A DNA stretch of 64,000 nucleotides from Methylorubrum populi (GCF_002355515.1 NZ_AP014809.1:5232501-5296500); one strand, 5' to 3'; positions 35,649 to 45,200 are shown, numbered from the stretch's first letter. The notes: generated by a model from the sequence alone, not told the origin. Made by a program: numbers and translations.

Positions 35649-37010
35649 TTAAGTCGTCTCGCCCGTGCGGCGCAACATCGGGACGGCCGCCTCCGGCAGG
35701 TCGGCGAGCGCCGCATCGACGCGGGCGAAATGCGCGCTCCAACCCGGCGGTTCGTATCCGGCGAGGCGGCCGGCCAGCTCCGCCCGGAGTTCGGAGCCGG
35801 GCTCGCTCAGGGCCTGGACGGCCTGCCTCCAGCCCGGGCCGTCCAGCGGATCGAGGAAATGAGCGAAGCGCCCGGCGATCTCGCGGTGGACCGGGATATC
35901 GGAGGCCACGACAGGAAGGCCGCTCGCCGCCGCCTCCACCACCGGCAGCCCGTAGCCCTCGATGAAGGAGGGCATCAGCAGGGCGGTGGCGCCGCGCATC
36001 AGGGCTGCCAGGCCGTGGGTCGACAGGCCGACCACCTCGCTCACATGGGGACGCAGGGCCGGGCAGCGGTCGAGCATGTCGGCGACGTTCTCGATCTCCC
36101 AGCCGCGACGTCCGACGAGGACGAGGCGCGGCGTCGCCGGGCCCATGCGCCCGGCGAGATCGCGCCAGAGGTTGAGCAGCAGAAGGTGGTTCTTGCGCGG
36201 CTCAATCGTGCCGCAGACGAGGAGGACCGGCCGCGCGAGCCCCGGCAGGTCCGCCGCGCCGGGGCTGCCCGAAAAGACCGGCTCGACGCCGAGAGGGGCA
36301 ACGGTCACCGGTTTGGCGCCCAGGCCGAGCCGGCGCGCATAGTCGGTGAAGCGGGCGCCGACATCGCCCGAATTGACGAGCACGTGCGCGGCGTGCCGCG
36401 CGACGGTCTCCATCCGCAGCGCGTGGCGCTCCGCCTCTCCCGGCCGGCCGTATTCCGGGTGGGAGATCGGGATCAGGTCGTGGACGAAGAAGACCGGCCG
36501 GATGTCGCGCCGATCGTAGAGCCAGTCGAAGCGTTCGGGTCGGTCGAGCCGTAGATGCGAGGTGTGCAGGTAGATCGTGCCGTCAGGCAGCCGCTCGGCG
36601 CCGCCGGAGCGCAGCACCCGCAGGGCGGTCTCGGCCTGGAGGCGGCGCCGGTCGAGGCCGCCCTCTCCCCGGCTTTTGCCGACGCGCCGCGGCCGGCGCT
36701 CGTCGGTGGCCGGATCGGCGGCGAGCGATGCCGCGAGCGCTTGGAAGACCGGATCGGCGTCGGCCGTAACGTCCTCGACCCAGCCCTCGGCGACCGCCTC
36801 GACGATGCCGCGCGCCGTGTCCCGGTCGAGGACGCGCGGACCCAGGGCCGTCGAGACGAGACCGAAGCGCGTGCCGGGCGCGCCCCCGGACAGGACGTGC
36901 CGGGCATAGGCGAGATCGACCCTGTCGATGCCGGTCGGGCTGGCATGCCGGAGCCGGGTGATGAGGCGGGTCAGGTCGATGGCGAGGCAGGCGTGCATGG
37001 GCCGCTGCAT
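35649..37010 (-). CDS. Family 4-type glycosyltransferase
   Basis: A 453-residue GT-B glycosyltransferase. A Rossmann-like N-terminal half (ACLAIDLTRLI; VFFVHDLIPISHPEY) is followed by the C-terminal nucleotide-sugar domain with LVCGTIEPRKNHLLLLNLWRD, LVGRRGW, PSFIEGYGLPVVEAAASGLPVVASDIPVHREI (the E-x7-E motif). It transfers a sugar onto a growing surface polysaccharide or lipid. Proximity to the quorum-sensing genes could link it to exopolysaccharide, but there is no co-transcription evidence. ATG 37010 or 36998. Confidence 0.92.
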   Translation of the reverse strand: MQRPMHACLAIDLTRLITRLRHASPTGIDRVDLAYARHVLSGGAPGTRFGLVSTALGPRVLDRDTARGIVEAVAEGWVEDVTADADPVFQALAASLAADPATDERRPRRVGKSRGEGGLDRRRLQAETALRVLRSGGAERLPDGTIYLHTSHLRLDRPERFDWLYDRRDIRPVFFVHDLIPISHPEYGRPGEAERHALRMETVARHAAHVLVNSGDVGARFTDYARRLGLGAKPVTVAPLGVEPVFSGSPGAADLPGLARPVLLVCGTIEPRKNHLLLLNLWRDLAGRMGPATPRLVLVGRRGWEIENVADMLDRCPALRPHVSEVVGLSTHGLAALMRGATALLMPSFIEGYGLPVVEAAASGLPVVASDIPVHREIAGRFAHFLDPLDGPGWRQAVQALSEPGSELRAELAGRLAGYEPPGWSAHFARVDAALADLPEAAVPMLRRTGETT

Positions 37011-37060
37011 AGACCGGAACCCATGACCCTGGCGACCGGCGCCGATCCCGCGTCTCGGGC

Positions 37061-37663
37061 CTAATGAGACTGAGGCTCGGCGCAGCTATGGCTCGCGATT
37101 TCCCGTGCCACCTCCATCAGGAGGACGTCCACGAGCTGGCGCAGCCGCGGGCTGCCGCTCGCATCGATCGCCCGGCGCGCCGCGATGAGGAGTTCGGCCG
37201 CCTCGTCGATGGCGTCCGCCGCGGCCGCACTCTTCAACTCGCACAAGGTCCGCGTCTCGGCACCGGCCTCGGCAACCTCGACCAGGGTCCCCTCCCCGCG
37301 CGTGGGGTGGCGGCGCGCATCCCGATGGATCCGGCCGCGGCACCGAACCTGGCGCGCGGGTTCGGACGAGGATGCGACCCAGAGATCGACCGCGACGTCG
37401 TCGTCCTGCTCGGCGGCACGGGCCACCTCGCAGAGGAAGCGGGCAGCCTCCGGCGCGGCGAGGCCGGCGGTCGCCTGCTCGCTGCGCAGGGGGCGCCCCG
37501 CAAGGCGGACATCGCCCGCCATGAGTCCGGCCGCCCCCCCGTCGAGGTGGAAGTAGCCGGTTTCCGGATCCCATTCCCAGGTTCCGACGCTCTCGGATTT
37601 CGCCAGCGTCCGAACGAGCGCCGGGGCTGTTCCGAGCCGGGTGTCACTGCGTCTGCGTTTCAA
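37061..37663 (-). CDS. PAS-like sensory protein next to luxI
   Basis: A 200-residue protein. The N-terminal half starts VGTWEWDPETGYFHLDGGAAGLMAGD, a PAS-fold pattern, and contains VRCRGRIHRDARRHPTRGEGTL; the C-terminal third is alpha-helical and Ala-rich (ELKSAAAADAIDEAAELLIAARRAID). No output domain is present. It lies 109 bp downstream of luxI and 51 bp upstream of the glycosyltransferase. It may be a signal-binding accessory to quorum sensing, but this is only from context. Confidence 0.75.
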   Translation of the reverse strand: MKRRRSDTRLGTAPALVRTLAKSESVGTWEWDPETGYFHLDGGAAGLMAGDVRLAGRPLRSEQATAGLAAPEAARFLCEVARAAEQDDDVAVDLWVASSSEPARQVRCRGRIHRDARRHPTRGEGTLVEVAEAGAETRTLCELKSAAAADAIDEAAELLIAARRAIDASGSPRLRQLVDVLLMEVAREIASHSCAEPQSH

Positions 37664-37771
37664 GGTACTTACTCCCCGCGCGGGATGCGTCAGGCTGATG
37701 AGGTGTTCCGGCGCCGCAGCGACCGTGCCGCGGCGCCTGTATCGGTCGCTTCGTGTCTCGGGAGACGCGTC

Positions 37772-38407
37772 TCAGGAGGCGAGACGAGCGACGCTCGCCC
37801 GCGGCGGCGCCAGGACGGAGCGGATGTCGCCGCGCTTGGTCTGGAGCTGGCGCAGCGACCGGCGGTCGAAGGCCGCTTCCACTGCGACGATCTCCTCGCC
37901 CTCGATCTCGTGCGGCAGGCCGAGGGGGATGGCGCGCAGATGCAGCTGCAGCAGGCGCAGGATCCAGCTCGTCGGCATCTCGGAGACGAAGCTGGTGATG
38001 CCCCGCGGCAGGCCCCATTCGACGATCGCCGTCATCAGGGCGAGCGCCGTCGGGTTGAGCCGCCGGCCCGAGGTCCGCGCGCTCTCGGCGACGCAGATGC
38101 GGCCCCACTCGACGATATGCGCACCCGACGGCGCCGTGCCCTCGCAGAGCTGCGGCAGCACCATCGGCAGCAGGTAGGGGCGCGTCGTCGGCAGCAGGCG
38201 CGAATAGCCGATGACGGTCTCGCCCTCGTCGAGAGCGAGCAGGTGGACGGCGTGCTCGTCGTCGAACTCGTCGATCTCGCGCCGGTCGGGCCGGGCGAGG
38301 TTGGACCAGCCCAGCTCCTCGACGAAGACCCGGTGCCTCAGACGGAAGGCCTGGTCCAGGGCGCCGGCATAGTCCTGCATGTTCTCAGCGGTCACGACAT
38401 GAATCAT
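37772..38407 (-). CDS. Acyl-homoserine-lactone synthase (LuxI family)
   Basis: A 211-residue autoinducer synthase that makes acyl-homoserine lactones from acyl-ACP and S-adenosylmethionine. The invariant residues of the family are all seen: Arg24, Phe28, Trp34, Asp46, Asp49, Arg70, Glu100 and Arg103 (motifs FRLRHRVFVEELGW, DEFDDEHAVHLL, GYSRLLPT, EWGRICV). ATG 38407 with GAGGTG about 6 nt upstream, inside the 3' arm of a hairpin. A luxR-type gene lies 638 bp upstream on the same strand. Chain length of the signal cannot be read from sequence. Confidence 0.97.
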   Translation of the reverse strand: MIHVVTAENMQDYAGALDQAFRLRHRVFVEELGWSNLARPDRREIDEFDDEHAVHLLALDEGETVIGYSRLLPTTRPYLLPMVLPQLCEGTAPSGAHIVEWGRICVAESARTSGRRLNPTALALMTAIVEWGLPRGITSFVSEMPTSWILRLLQLHLRAIPLGLPHEIEGEEIVAVEAAFDRRSLRQLQTKRGDIRSVLAPPRASVARLAS

Positions 38408-38409
38408 CG

Positions 38410-38438
38410 GAACACCTCTTCGTAAACCTGAGGTGTTC
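38410..38438 (-). promoter_or_regulatory. Hairpin that covers the luxI ribosome-binding site
   Basis: On the minus strand GAACACCT and AGGTGTTC are perfect inverted repeats (8 bp) around a 13-nt loop. The 3' arm contains the Shine-Dalgarno AGGTG and ends 2 nt before the luxI ATG, so a folded leader would block ribosome loading. Could instead be a second operator half-site pair. Confidence 0.6.
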
Positions 38439-38466
38439 GTCCCAAATTCAGCCCGACGGCGGCACT

Positions 38467-38488
38467 ACGAGAACCCGTAGGTTTTCGT
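38467..38488. promoter_or_regulatory. lux-box-like palindrome upstream of luxI
   Basis: ACGAGAACC-CGTA-GGTTTTCGT is a 22-bp near-perfect palindrome (9-bp arms, one G·T mismatch), centred 70 bp upstream of the luxI start. Its spacing allows a -42.5 position relative to a start near the RBS hairpin. Size and symmetry match LuxR-family operators; the sequence itself does not closely match the Vibrio consensus. Confidence 0.6.
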
Positions 38489-38828
38489 GCGATGAGACGC
38501 GCGGTCCGAGAGATGAGGCCAGTCGTGAGCGCGCACGCCGATACGGTAAGAGTCGCGCCGCGGCGATCTCTATCTTGGATTGTATGTCGAAGACAATACA
38601 GAGTGCGCCGATCGACGAGAGAATCGGCTTGAGCCTACCGACGCGAGCGATCGAGCCTCCGCACGGATCGCTCCACCCATGATGCCTCGAAGGTCCGTGG
38701 GTGATGTCTTCGAACCGAGGGGCCCTTCCGGGTAGCGCATCGGAGCGAATGCGCCGACATTCAATTTTGCATTGTCTTTCCCGAAAACCGGACCACAGCT
38801 TGTCGGGTCGATGCCCTGCGCCCGTTAG

Positions 38829-38930
38829 AGCATCATCCCGAAAGGTGGTTTCCGGTTTTCGGAAAAAGATGATGCAAAAACAAAAGCCTAGCGCATCGTG
38901 CTGGATCCGATTTCCAGCACGATGCGCTAG
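38829..38930. repeat. Composite palindromic repeat between luxR and luxI
   Basis: First module: GCATCAT...ATGATGC arms around a CCGAAAGG/CCGGTTTTCGG core (38830-38875), a type of intergenic repeat common in Rhizobiales. Second module: CTAGCGCATCGTGCTGG (38888-38904) and its perfect 17-bp complement (38914-38930), loop ATCCGATTT. The second module would form a very stable hairpin. Confidence 0.75.
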
Positions 38931-39045
38931 CGCGCGGATCCTTGAGCGAGCGGCGCCTCGCGCGCGCGCCGGCTCTCCGGACGCGGAGAGACCCGACGCT
39001 CGTGGAGCGGGCGGCCGGTATCGCTCGCGATGCCGTCGGGTCCGG

Positions 39046-39777
39046 TCAGACGATCAGGCCGCGCCGGAATCCCTCGGCGACCGCCTGCGTGCGGGAGATG
39101 CATCCGAGCTTCATCCGGGCCGAGCGCAGGTGGAAATCGACGCCGTGCCGGGAGATGCCCATCAACTCACCGATCTCCCAATCTGTCTTTCCCTCGGCGA
39201 CCCATTGCAGGCTCTCGCGCTCGCGCGGCGTCAGTCCCATCCGGCGCTCGCTGGGTCCGTTGTCGATGAGCAGCGTCTGCCCGACCACGTAGGAGGCGAT
39301 CAGAGTCAGCATCCCGCGCTGCCCCGGGCTGATATCGAGCTGACGGCCGGCGAAGGTCAGGCCGCCCCGCTCCTCCTCGAGCGTGGCCAGCGGCACGGTG
39401 AAGCCGTCGCCGAGGCCGAACTCGCCCGCCTCGTTCATCACCTGCCGCGCGCGGAGATCGAGGCCGCCCGCCGGTTCTATCTCCGACCACCGAAAGCCGG
39501 TCGTGCTGGACAAGGTCGTCTGCACGATCGGATCAGTATACATATAGCCTTTCGAGAAATAGAGCCGGTTCCACTCGTCCGAAGTATTCTCCAGTATCAC
39601 GTAATTCTTTTGAGTGCGTGCCGGAAGGCGTTTCTGCGGGATCATGGCTGAGATAATATAATCAATACCGAGCGTGTTCAGCCTCGGCATGATCGCCCGC
39701 AGGATATCCTCGCGCGAATGCGCTCGATCGAGCGATTTGAGGATTTCCAACGTGAGGTCGAGTGATTTTCTAGACAT
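39046..39777 (-). CDS. LuxR-family quorum-sensing regulator
   Basis: A 243-residue regulator. Residues 20-160 form the autoinducer-binding domain with the conserved W-x-Y-D-P set (EWNRLYFSKGYMYTDPIVQ and GFRWSEI). Residues 175-240 form the GerE-type HTH (MGLTPRERESLQWVAEGKTDWEIGELMGIS). It senses an acyl-HSL and binds lux-box DNA. ATG 39777 is preferred over a TTG at 39783. Same orientation as luxI but separated by 638 bp of repeats, so probably transcribed from its own promoter in the A/T-richer region above 39778. Confidence 0.95.
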   Translation of the reverse strand: MSRKSLDLTLEILKSLDRAHSREDILRAIMPRLNTLGIDYIISAMIPQKRLPARTQKNYVILENTSDEWNRLYFSKGYMYTDPIVQTTLSSTTGFRWSEIEPAGGLDLRARQVMNEAGEFGLGDGFTVPLATLEEERGGLTFAGRQLDISPGQRGMLTLIASYVVGQTLLIDNGPSERRMGLTPRERESLQWVAEGKTDWEIGELMGISRHGVDFHLRSARMKLGCISRTQAVAEGFRRGLIV

Positions 39778-40098
39778 GGCCAAGCAAAACTATCGCTCTC
39801 GCATCACGATAAGTCTCTCGGTCGCCTTTGAGAAGAGCAATCGAAAATTTCCTTTAGGTTGCTTCATCGGGAGCGCGCCGAGGCGCTTGGCGCGGACGGC
39901 CGAGGCATCTTCCTGTCTGCCGTCGTGCTTGATGCCGTGGGGGCGAACAATGCGCCGTGTCAATGTCGCAGGAACAATGCACCTTTGCCCACAGCCTCGG
40001 CGCGGCCGCGCAGGATCGTGCCTCGGCGTCCCAAGCATGCGGCAGGGGTTGCGCTGCCCGAAGCGGACGGCTATGAGCCGCAAGCCCGGCAAGGGTAT
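39778..40098. other. Intergenic region between luxR and tRNA-Pro
   Basis: About 320 bp. The first 80 bp is A/T-richer and should hold the luxR promoter (minus strand). The remainder is GC-rich with no gene recognised; reading frames here have no family motif. Confidence 0.5.
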
Positions 40099-40175
40099 CG
40101 GAGTGTAGCGCAGCCCGGTAGCGCACCTGTCTGGGGGACAGGGGGTCGTCGGTTCAAGTCCGGCCACTCCGACCA
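40099..40175 (+). tRNA. tRNA-Pro(GGG), CCA encoded
   Basis: Full cloverleaf: acceptor CGGAGTG/CACTCCG, D-arm GCGC...GCGC, anticodon stem CCTGT/ACAGG with loop CTGGGGG (anticodon GGG at loop positions 3-5), T-arm GTCGG-TTCAAGT-CCGGC, discriminator A, and CCA encoded at 40173-40175. Reads proline CCC (and CCU). Confidence 0.97.
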
Positions 40176-40329
40176 TCATTCTGCAACGGCTTAGGGCTGC
40201 TTCAGCCTTCTTGATCTGCCGCCGTTTCGCAGACCCTCTCGCAAGTTCCTGTTCGAGCGGCCTTCGGGGCTCGCTGTCGGCGATTCGGCCTGATCAGGGC
40301 CGATCGACGACCGCCGAGGGAGGTGGGCG

Positions 40330-40554
40330 TCACTCCTGCCGCCGGATGCGGAGCCGATCCACCGTCAACTCGCCGATCTCCAAGCGGCCGATCCGAGCTC
40401 GCCCGACCGAAAGCCGTCCGATCGCGAAGGCTCCTACGGCCAGCGCACCGAGGGCCACCGCTCCAACCGCGAGAGCCCCGATTGCGGTTCGCCCGACAGC
40501 GGCTTCGTGTAGCGTAACGGAAGTCCGTGAATCGGTCGGTAGCTTACTGATCAT
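40330..40554 (-). CDS. Small repeat protein with five-residue period (pentapeptide-like beta-helix)
   Basis: A 74-residue protein starting ATG 40554, with GAGGAAAGG upstream. From about residue 19 to 68 it is built of ten five-residue units LA[VI]G[AR]: TAIGA, LAVGA, VALGA, LAVGA, FAIGR, LSVGR, ARIGR, LEIGE, LTVDR, LRIRR. Such exact pentad periodicity points to a right-handed beta-helix related to pentapeptide-repeat proteins. Hydrophobic start and increasingly basic end. Function unknown. Confidence 0.8.
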   Translation of the reverse strand: MISKLPTDSRTSVTLHEAAVGRTAIGALAVGAVALGALAVGAFAIGRLSVGRARIGRLEIGELTVDRLRIRRQE

Positions 40555-40855
40555 CGCTGCAGGCCTTTCCTCGAAGCAGACCCTCGGTGCCGTGCCAAAT
40601 TTTTGGAACAGTAACATGACTGCCTGACCAAGGTCGGCCTGTCCTTATTCCTGCGGCATCTTTGATGATTCCTCGCCGAGGAGGGGCCGAACGGAAGCGC
40701 GGGTGGCAACACCTCGACCGTCGCGCAACCATCTGCGCGGCAGCTGCATCGTCCGTCTTCCTTGGTGCTCTTCGAGCCTCGCCGCTGCCTTCGATCCTGA
40801 CGGGGGACGCGTGTCACTGAGAGCCGGCAGCGTCTCCCTCCGATGGCCTCCACGA
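40555..40855. other. Intergenic, no gene recognised
   Basis: About 300 bp between the pentad-repeat protein and the LysR 3' end. Holds the pentad gene's 5' region. Short frames on both strands lack motifs. Confidence 0.5.
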
Positions 40856-41803
40856 TCACGATGCCTCTGGTGCGGGGGCTGTCGGCCCCGGCCGGCGCAG
40901 CCTCACGATCGTCTCCCGCAACCAGCGCTGGCTCGGCACGGCATCGTTGGATGCGTGCCAGATCATCGAGATCGAGACGTCCGGCAGCGTGATCGGCGCC
41001 GGACTTACGGTCAGGCCCATGCTGTCGGCGAAGAAGCGCGCCAGCCGCGCGTGCATCGTGGCGATGACGGGGGCCTGCCGCACGACGAACGGCATCACCG
41101 AGAAGCGCGGCGAGGTCAGGGCGATGACGCGCTTGCGGCCGATCTTGGCCAGCGCGTCGTCCACGACGCCGTGGGCGCTCTCCACGAGGCTGGTCAGCAG
41201 GTGGGGCAGCCGCACGTAGTCGTCGAGCGAGATCGGCGCCGTCACCCCGACGAGGTCGGCGTTGAAGATGCAGAGGTAGCTCTCCTTGTTGAGGATGCGC
41301 CGCTTGTGGTGCGTCTGGCCCTGTTCGAACACGCCGATGCCGAGATCGACACGGCCGGTATCGAGATCGTCGAGGATCCGGTGCCGATCGACCGTGTGCA
41401 GCAAAAGCTTCACACCCGGTGCCACCGCCTGCAGATGCGCGATGAGGGTCGGCATCAAGAGCACCTCGGTCGAGTCCGGGATGCCGAGGGTGAACGTGAT
41501 GTCGGCTGTCGCCGGATCGAAGGCGTCCGGTGGCGCCGTGATCTCCTGGATCTGAGACAGCGCCGCCTGCACCGGCGCGATCAGCGCCAGCGCCCGCGGC
41601 GTCGGCCGCATGCCGTCGGGTCCCCGCGTCAGCAGCTCATCCGAGAAGGTGGTGCGCAGCCGCGCCAGGGCATGGCTCATCGCCGATTGGCTGATGCCGA
41701 TCCGCCCCGCCGCGCGGGTCACGCTCCGTTCGGTCAGCAGTGCATCGAGGGCGACCAGCAGATTGAGGTCGAGACGAGCAAGATGCACGTGATCGATGCG
41801 CAT
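40856..41803 (-). CDS. LysR-family transcriptional regulator
   Basis: A 315-residue regulator. HTH: LLVALDALLTERSVTRAAGRIGISQSAMSHALARLR (about residues 14-50), with a C-terminal binding domain (TLGIPDSTEVLLMPTLIAHLQAVAPGVKLLLHTV region) of the NodD/PcaQ-like group. Divergent from the small secreted protein at 41903; a palindrome overlaps its start region (see operator). Confidence 0.95.
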   Translation of the reverse strand: MRIDHVHLARLDLNLLVALDALLTERSVTRAAGRIGISQSAMSHALARLRTTFSDELLTRGPDGMRPTPRALALIAPVQAALSQIQEITAPPDAFDPATADITFTLGIPDSTEVLLMPTLIAHLQAVAPGVKLLLHTVDRHRILDDLDTGRVDLGIGVFEQGQTHHKRRILNKESYLCIFNADLVGVTAPISLDDYVRLPHLLTSLVESAHGVVDDALAKIGRKRVIALTSPRFSVMPFVVRQAPVIATMHARLARFFADSMGLTVSPAPITLPDVSISMIWHASNDAVPSQRWLRETIVRLRRPGPTAPAPEAS

Positions 41804-41829
41804 TATGAAATCGATCCATTTGATTCATA
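41804..41829. promoter_or_regulatory. LysR operator candidate
   Basis: TATGAAATC and GATTCATA (one bulged A) form an inverted repeat directly upstream of the LysR start codon. Size and position fit an autoregulatory LysR site with a T-N11-A-like core, in the spacer shared with the divergent secreted-protein gene. Confidence 0.45.
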
Positions 41830-41902
41830 GCCTACGACCCAGCACATACAGTCTCACAAGGCGACGGGGAGCCCGCCGCCGAGAAAAAAGAGGCTGATCA
41901 CG

Positions 41903-42154
41903 ATGTCCAAGACCCTTGTTTCGCTCACCGCCGCCGCCCTGGCTCTCACCGCCCTCGCGACGGCATCCGCCCGCGCCGACGAGACCGGCATCGCCCACAA
42001 CGTCAAGACGGTCGGCGCACTGACCCTCGAGACCCGGGGGCTCGCCACCAGCGATCTCTCGGTCCACCGCCAGGGCGGCTTCGCCCTCCCCGGCTCGGTC
42101 CAGTGGATCGTCACCCCCGCCACGGACGTGAGGACCCGGCAGGCCGCCTTCTGA
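41903..42154 (+). CDS. Small secreted protein divergent from LysR, unknown function
   Basis: An 83-residue protein with signal peptide (KTLVSLTAAALALTALATASARA, cleavage near RADE). The mature part is only 58 residues (VKTVGALTLETRGLATSDLSVHRQGGFALPGSVQW) with no cysteines. Likely target of the divergent LysR regulator. A/G-rich start context includes AAGAGG. No family known. Confidence 0.75.
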   Translation: MSKTLVSLTAAALALTALATASARADETGIAHNVKTVGALTLETRGLATSDLSVHRQGGFALPGSVQWIVTPATDVRTRQAAF

Positions 42155-42291
42155 GCCGGCCCGATGGGACGCACGGATGTGCCACACGATCCTCCGGCGC
42201 CTGACGGCGCCGGAGTCATTTCCGGGGAGTGCGAAGCGATCCTCCCGGCCGAGGCCGCGTCAGGTCAGGAACTCTGAGACCGAGACGACGA

Positions 42292-45200
42292 TCACAGCGC
42301 GGTGTCCGCGGCCTTGAACCGGGCGAACCGCAGGGCCAGCATCGGCAGCACGGCGAGGTTGAGCACCGTCGAGGTCGCGAGGCCGCCGAGGATCACGAGC
42401 GCCATCGGCCCCTCAATCTCGCGGCCGGGCTCGCCCGCACCGAGCGCCAGCGGCAGCAGTCCGAGGCCGGTGACGAGGGACGTCATCAGGATCGGCACCA
42501 GGCGGTCGGCCGCCCCCTCAATCGCAGCACCCTCGTTCCACGCGCGGCCCTCCACCAGCACCATGTGCTCGTAATGCGCGATCATCATGATGGTGTTGCG
42601 CAGCGAGATGCCGAACAGCGTCACGAAGCCGACGATCGAGCCGAGCGAGATCACCGCGCCGCTCGCGGCCACCGCCAGCACGCCGCCGACGAAGGCGAAG
42701 GGCAGGTTGACGAGGACGAGGGCGAGATTGGTCAGCGAACCCGTCACGACGAGGAGCAGCAGCACGATCCCGAGACCGGCGAGCCCTGTGTAGAGCGCGA
42801 GTTCGCGCCGCGCCTTCGCCTGCGTCTCGGCGGCGCCGCCGAAGCCGATGTCGATCCCTGAGGGCTGCGCGACCTCGCGGGCGATCTTGCGTTTCGCGGC
42901 CTCGGTGAACGAGGCGACGTCGCGCCCTTCCACATTCGCGGTCACGACCCGCACCCGCTGCGCGCCGACATGGCCGACGGCGTAGCGGCCGGCGGTCTCG
43001 TAAACGTCCGCCACCTGGGCGAGGCGGATGTAGCTGCCGCTCGGCGTGCGCAGGGGCAGGTTGCCGAGCGTCGAGAGGCGGGTGCGCACGGCCGGTTCGA
43101 GCACGACGACGACGTTGAACACGGCGTTGCCCTCGTAAGCCTGACCGACGATGTCGCCCTGATAGGCCGTGCGCACGATCTCCAGCACTTCGATCGCGTC
43201 GAGTCCCCAGTGGCGCAGGTCGGTCGGCCGCAGGCTGACATTGACCTGCGGCAGGCCCGGCGGCGACTTGAGTTGGACGTCGGCCGCGCCGCGCACCTCG
43301 GCGAGTTCGCGCGCCACGTCGCGGGCGGTGGCCTCGATCCGGTCGAGATTCGTGCCGGTGATGCTGACGACGACCGGCGCCGTGAATCCTGAGACGACCT
43401 CCTCGATGCGCTCGGTCAGGAAGGTCTTGAGCGAGAAGCTCGCTCCGGGCGTGGCCGCCATCAGCGCGCGGATGCCGGCCTCCGCCCGCTCCTGCCCTGC
43501 GCCGTCGAGACCCGGCTCGAGATCGATATGGATCTCGCTGTCATGCGTGCCGCCCAGATCGTAGCCGGCCTCGGCGCGCCCGACCTGCTGGGCCACCGCG
43601 CGCACGCCGGGCACCGCCTTCAGCCCGGCGGTGAGGCGCTCGCCGAGCCGCAGCGTCTCCTGCAGGGAGGTGCCGGGCGCGGAGGCCATGTGCAGGATGA
43701 GGTGCCCTTCCTTGAGGTCCGGCAGGAACACGCCGCCGAAGAACGGCACCGGCAGGGCCGCCGCGAGGATCAGGGCAAAACTCCCGATCAGGACCAGACG
43801 GGGGTGGCGGTTGAGCCGAGCGAGCCCGCGGGCGTAGGTGCCGCGCACGTGGCGGCTCACCGGCGGCTCGCGGACCGGCAGGTTCGTACGCCCGGCAAGG
43901 AGCAGGCGGGCCAGCGCGGGCGTCACCGTCAGCGCCACGGCGAGCGAGGTCAGTACGGCGAGGATGTAGGCCAGCGCCAGCGGCGCGAACAGCCGGCCGG
44001 GCACCCCGGTCAGCGCCAGCACCGGGAGGAACACGAGCAGCACCGCGAAGGTGGCGTAGGCGACCGAGACGCGCACCTCGAGGATCGCGTCGAGCACCAC
44101 CTGTGCCCCGGATCGGGGAACGGCGGCGCATCGGTTCTCGCGCAGGCGGCGCATCACGTTCTCGACGCCGATCACCGCGTCGTCCACGACTTCGCCGATG
44201 GCGATGGCGAGCCCGCCGAGCGTCATCGTATTGAGGCTCTGGCCGAATGCGCCGAGCATCAGCACCGCGCCGATCAGCGAGAGCGGGATCGCCGAGGCGC
44301 TGATCAGCGCCGTCCGCCAGTCGGCCAGGAAGATGAACAGCACGACGACGACGAGAAGGCCGCCGAGCGCGAGCGCCTGGACCACGTTGTCGGTGGCCTG
44401 CGTCACGAAGTTTGCCGGACGGAACAGGTCGGCGCGCAGGGTGATGCCGTCGCGCTCCAGTCCGGGGCGCATCTCGGCGAGCGCCGCCTCGACCCCTGCC
44501 GTCACGTCGAGGGTGTTGGCGCCGTACTGGGCGCCGACCATCAGCAGCACGCCGGGCTGGCCGTCGACCAGGGCCGCGCTGATCGCCGGCTCCGGCCCGG
44601 CCACGACATCGGCGACGTCGCCGAGCACCACGCTCGCGCCGCCCTCGTTGATGAGCACGGTGCGCGCCACCGCCTCCGGGGTCAGCGATTGCCCCTCCGT
44701 CTGCAGGGTGATGCGCTGGTTGATCGTGTCGACGAACCCCGCCCCGCGCACGCCCGTCGCCTTGCGCCCGGCCGCGAGCACGTCGTTCAGGCCGATGCGG
44801 AAGCGGACCAGATCCTGCGGCCGGACCTGGATGCGGATCGAGCGCAGGTCGCCGCCATAGACCAGCACCTCGCCGACGCCGGGAGTCGCGAGCAGGCGAA
44901 GACGCAGGCGCCAGTCGGCGACCGTGCGCAGGTCCATCAGCGACCGCGTCGGCGAGCTCAGGCCGACGAGAAGCACCGAGCTAGTCGATGAGGTCAGCGC
45001 GGTCATGGTGGGCGGCAGCACGCCCTGCGGCAGCCGCGCCGTCACCGAGGCTAGCCGCTCGTTCACGAGCTGGCGTGCCCGGTAGATGTCGCTGCCGGAG
45101 GCGAAGGTCGCGGTGATGACCGACAGGCCCTGGATCGAGTTCGAGCGCATCGTGGCCAGCCCCGGCAGGCCGCCGATCGCGACCTCCAGCGCCTGGGTCA

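Noticed and set aside
38570..38764. A 64-codon minus-strand frame between luxR and luxI
   Set aside because: No ribosome site and no recognisable motif; it falls in a repeat-rich spacer. Small regulatory ORFs in such a spacer are possible, but I cannot support this one.
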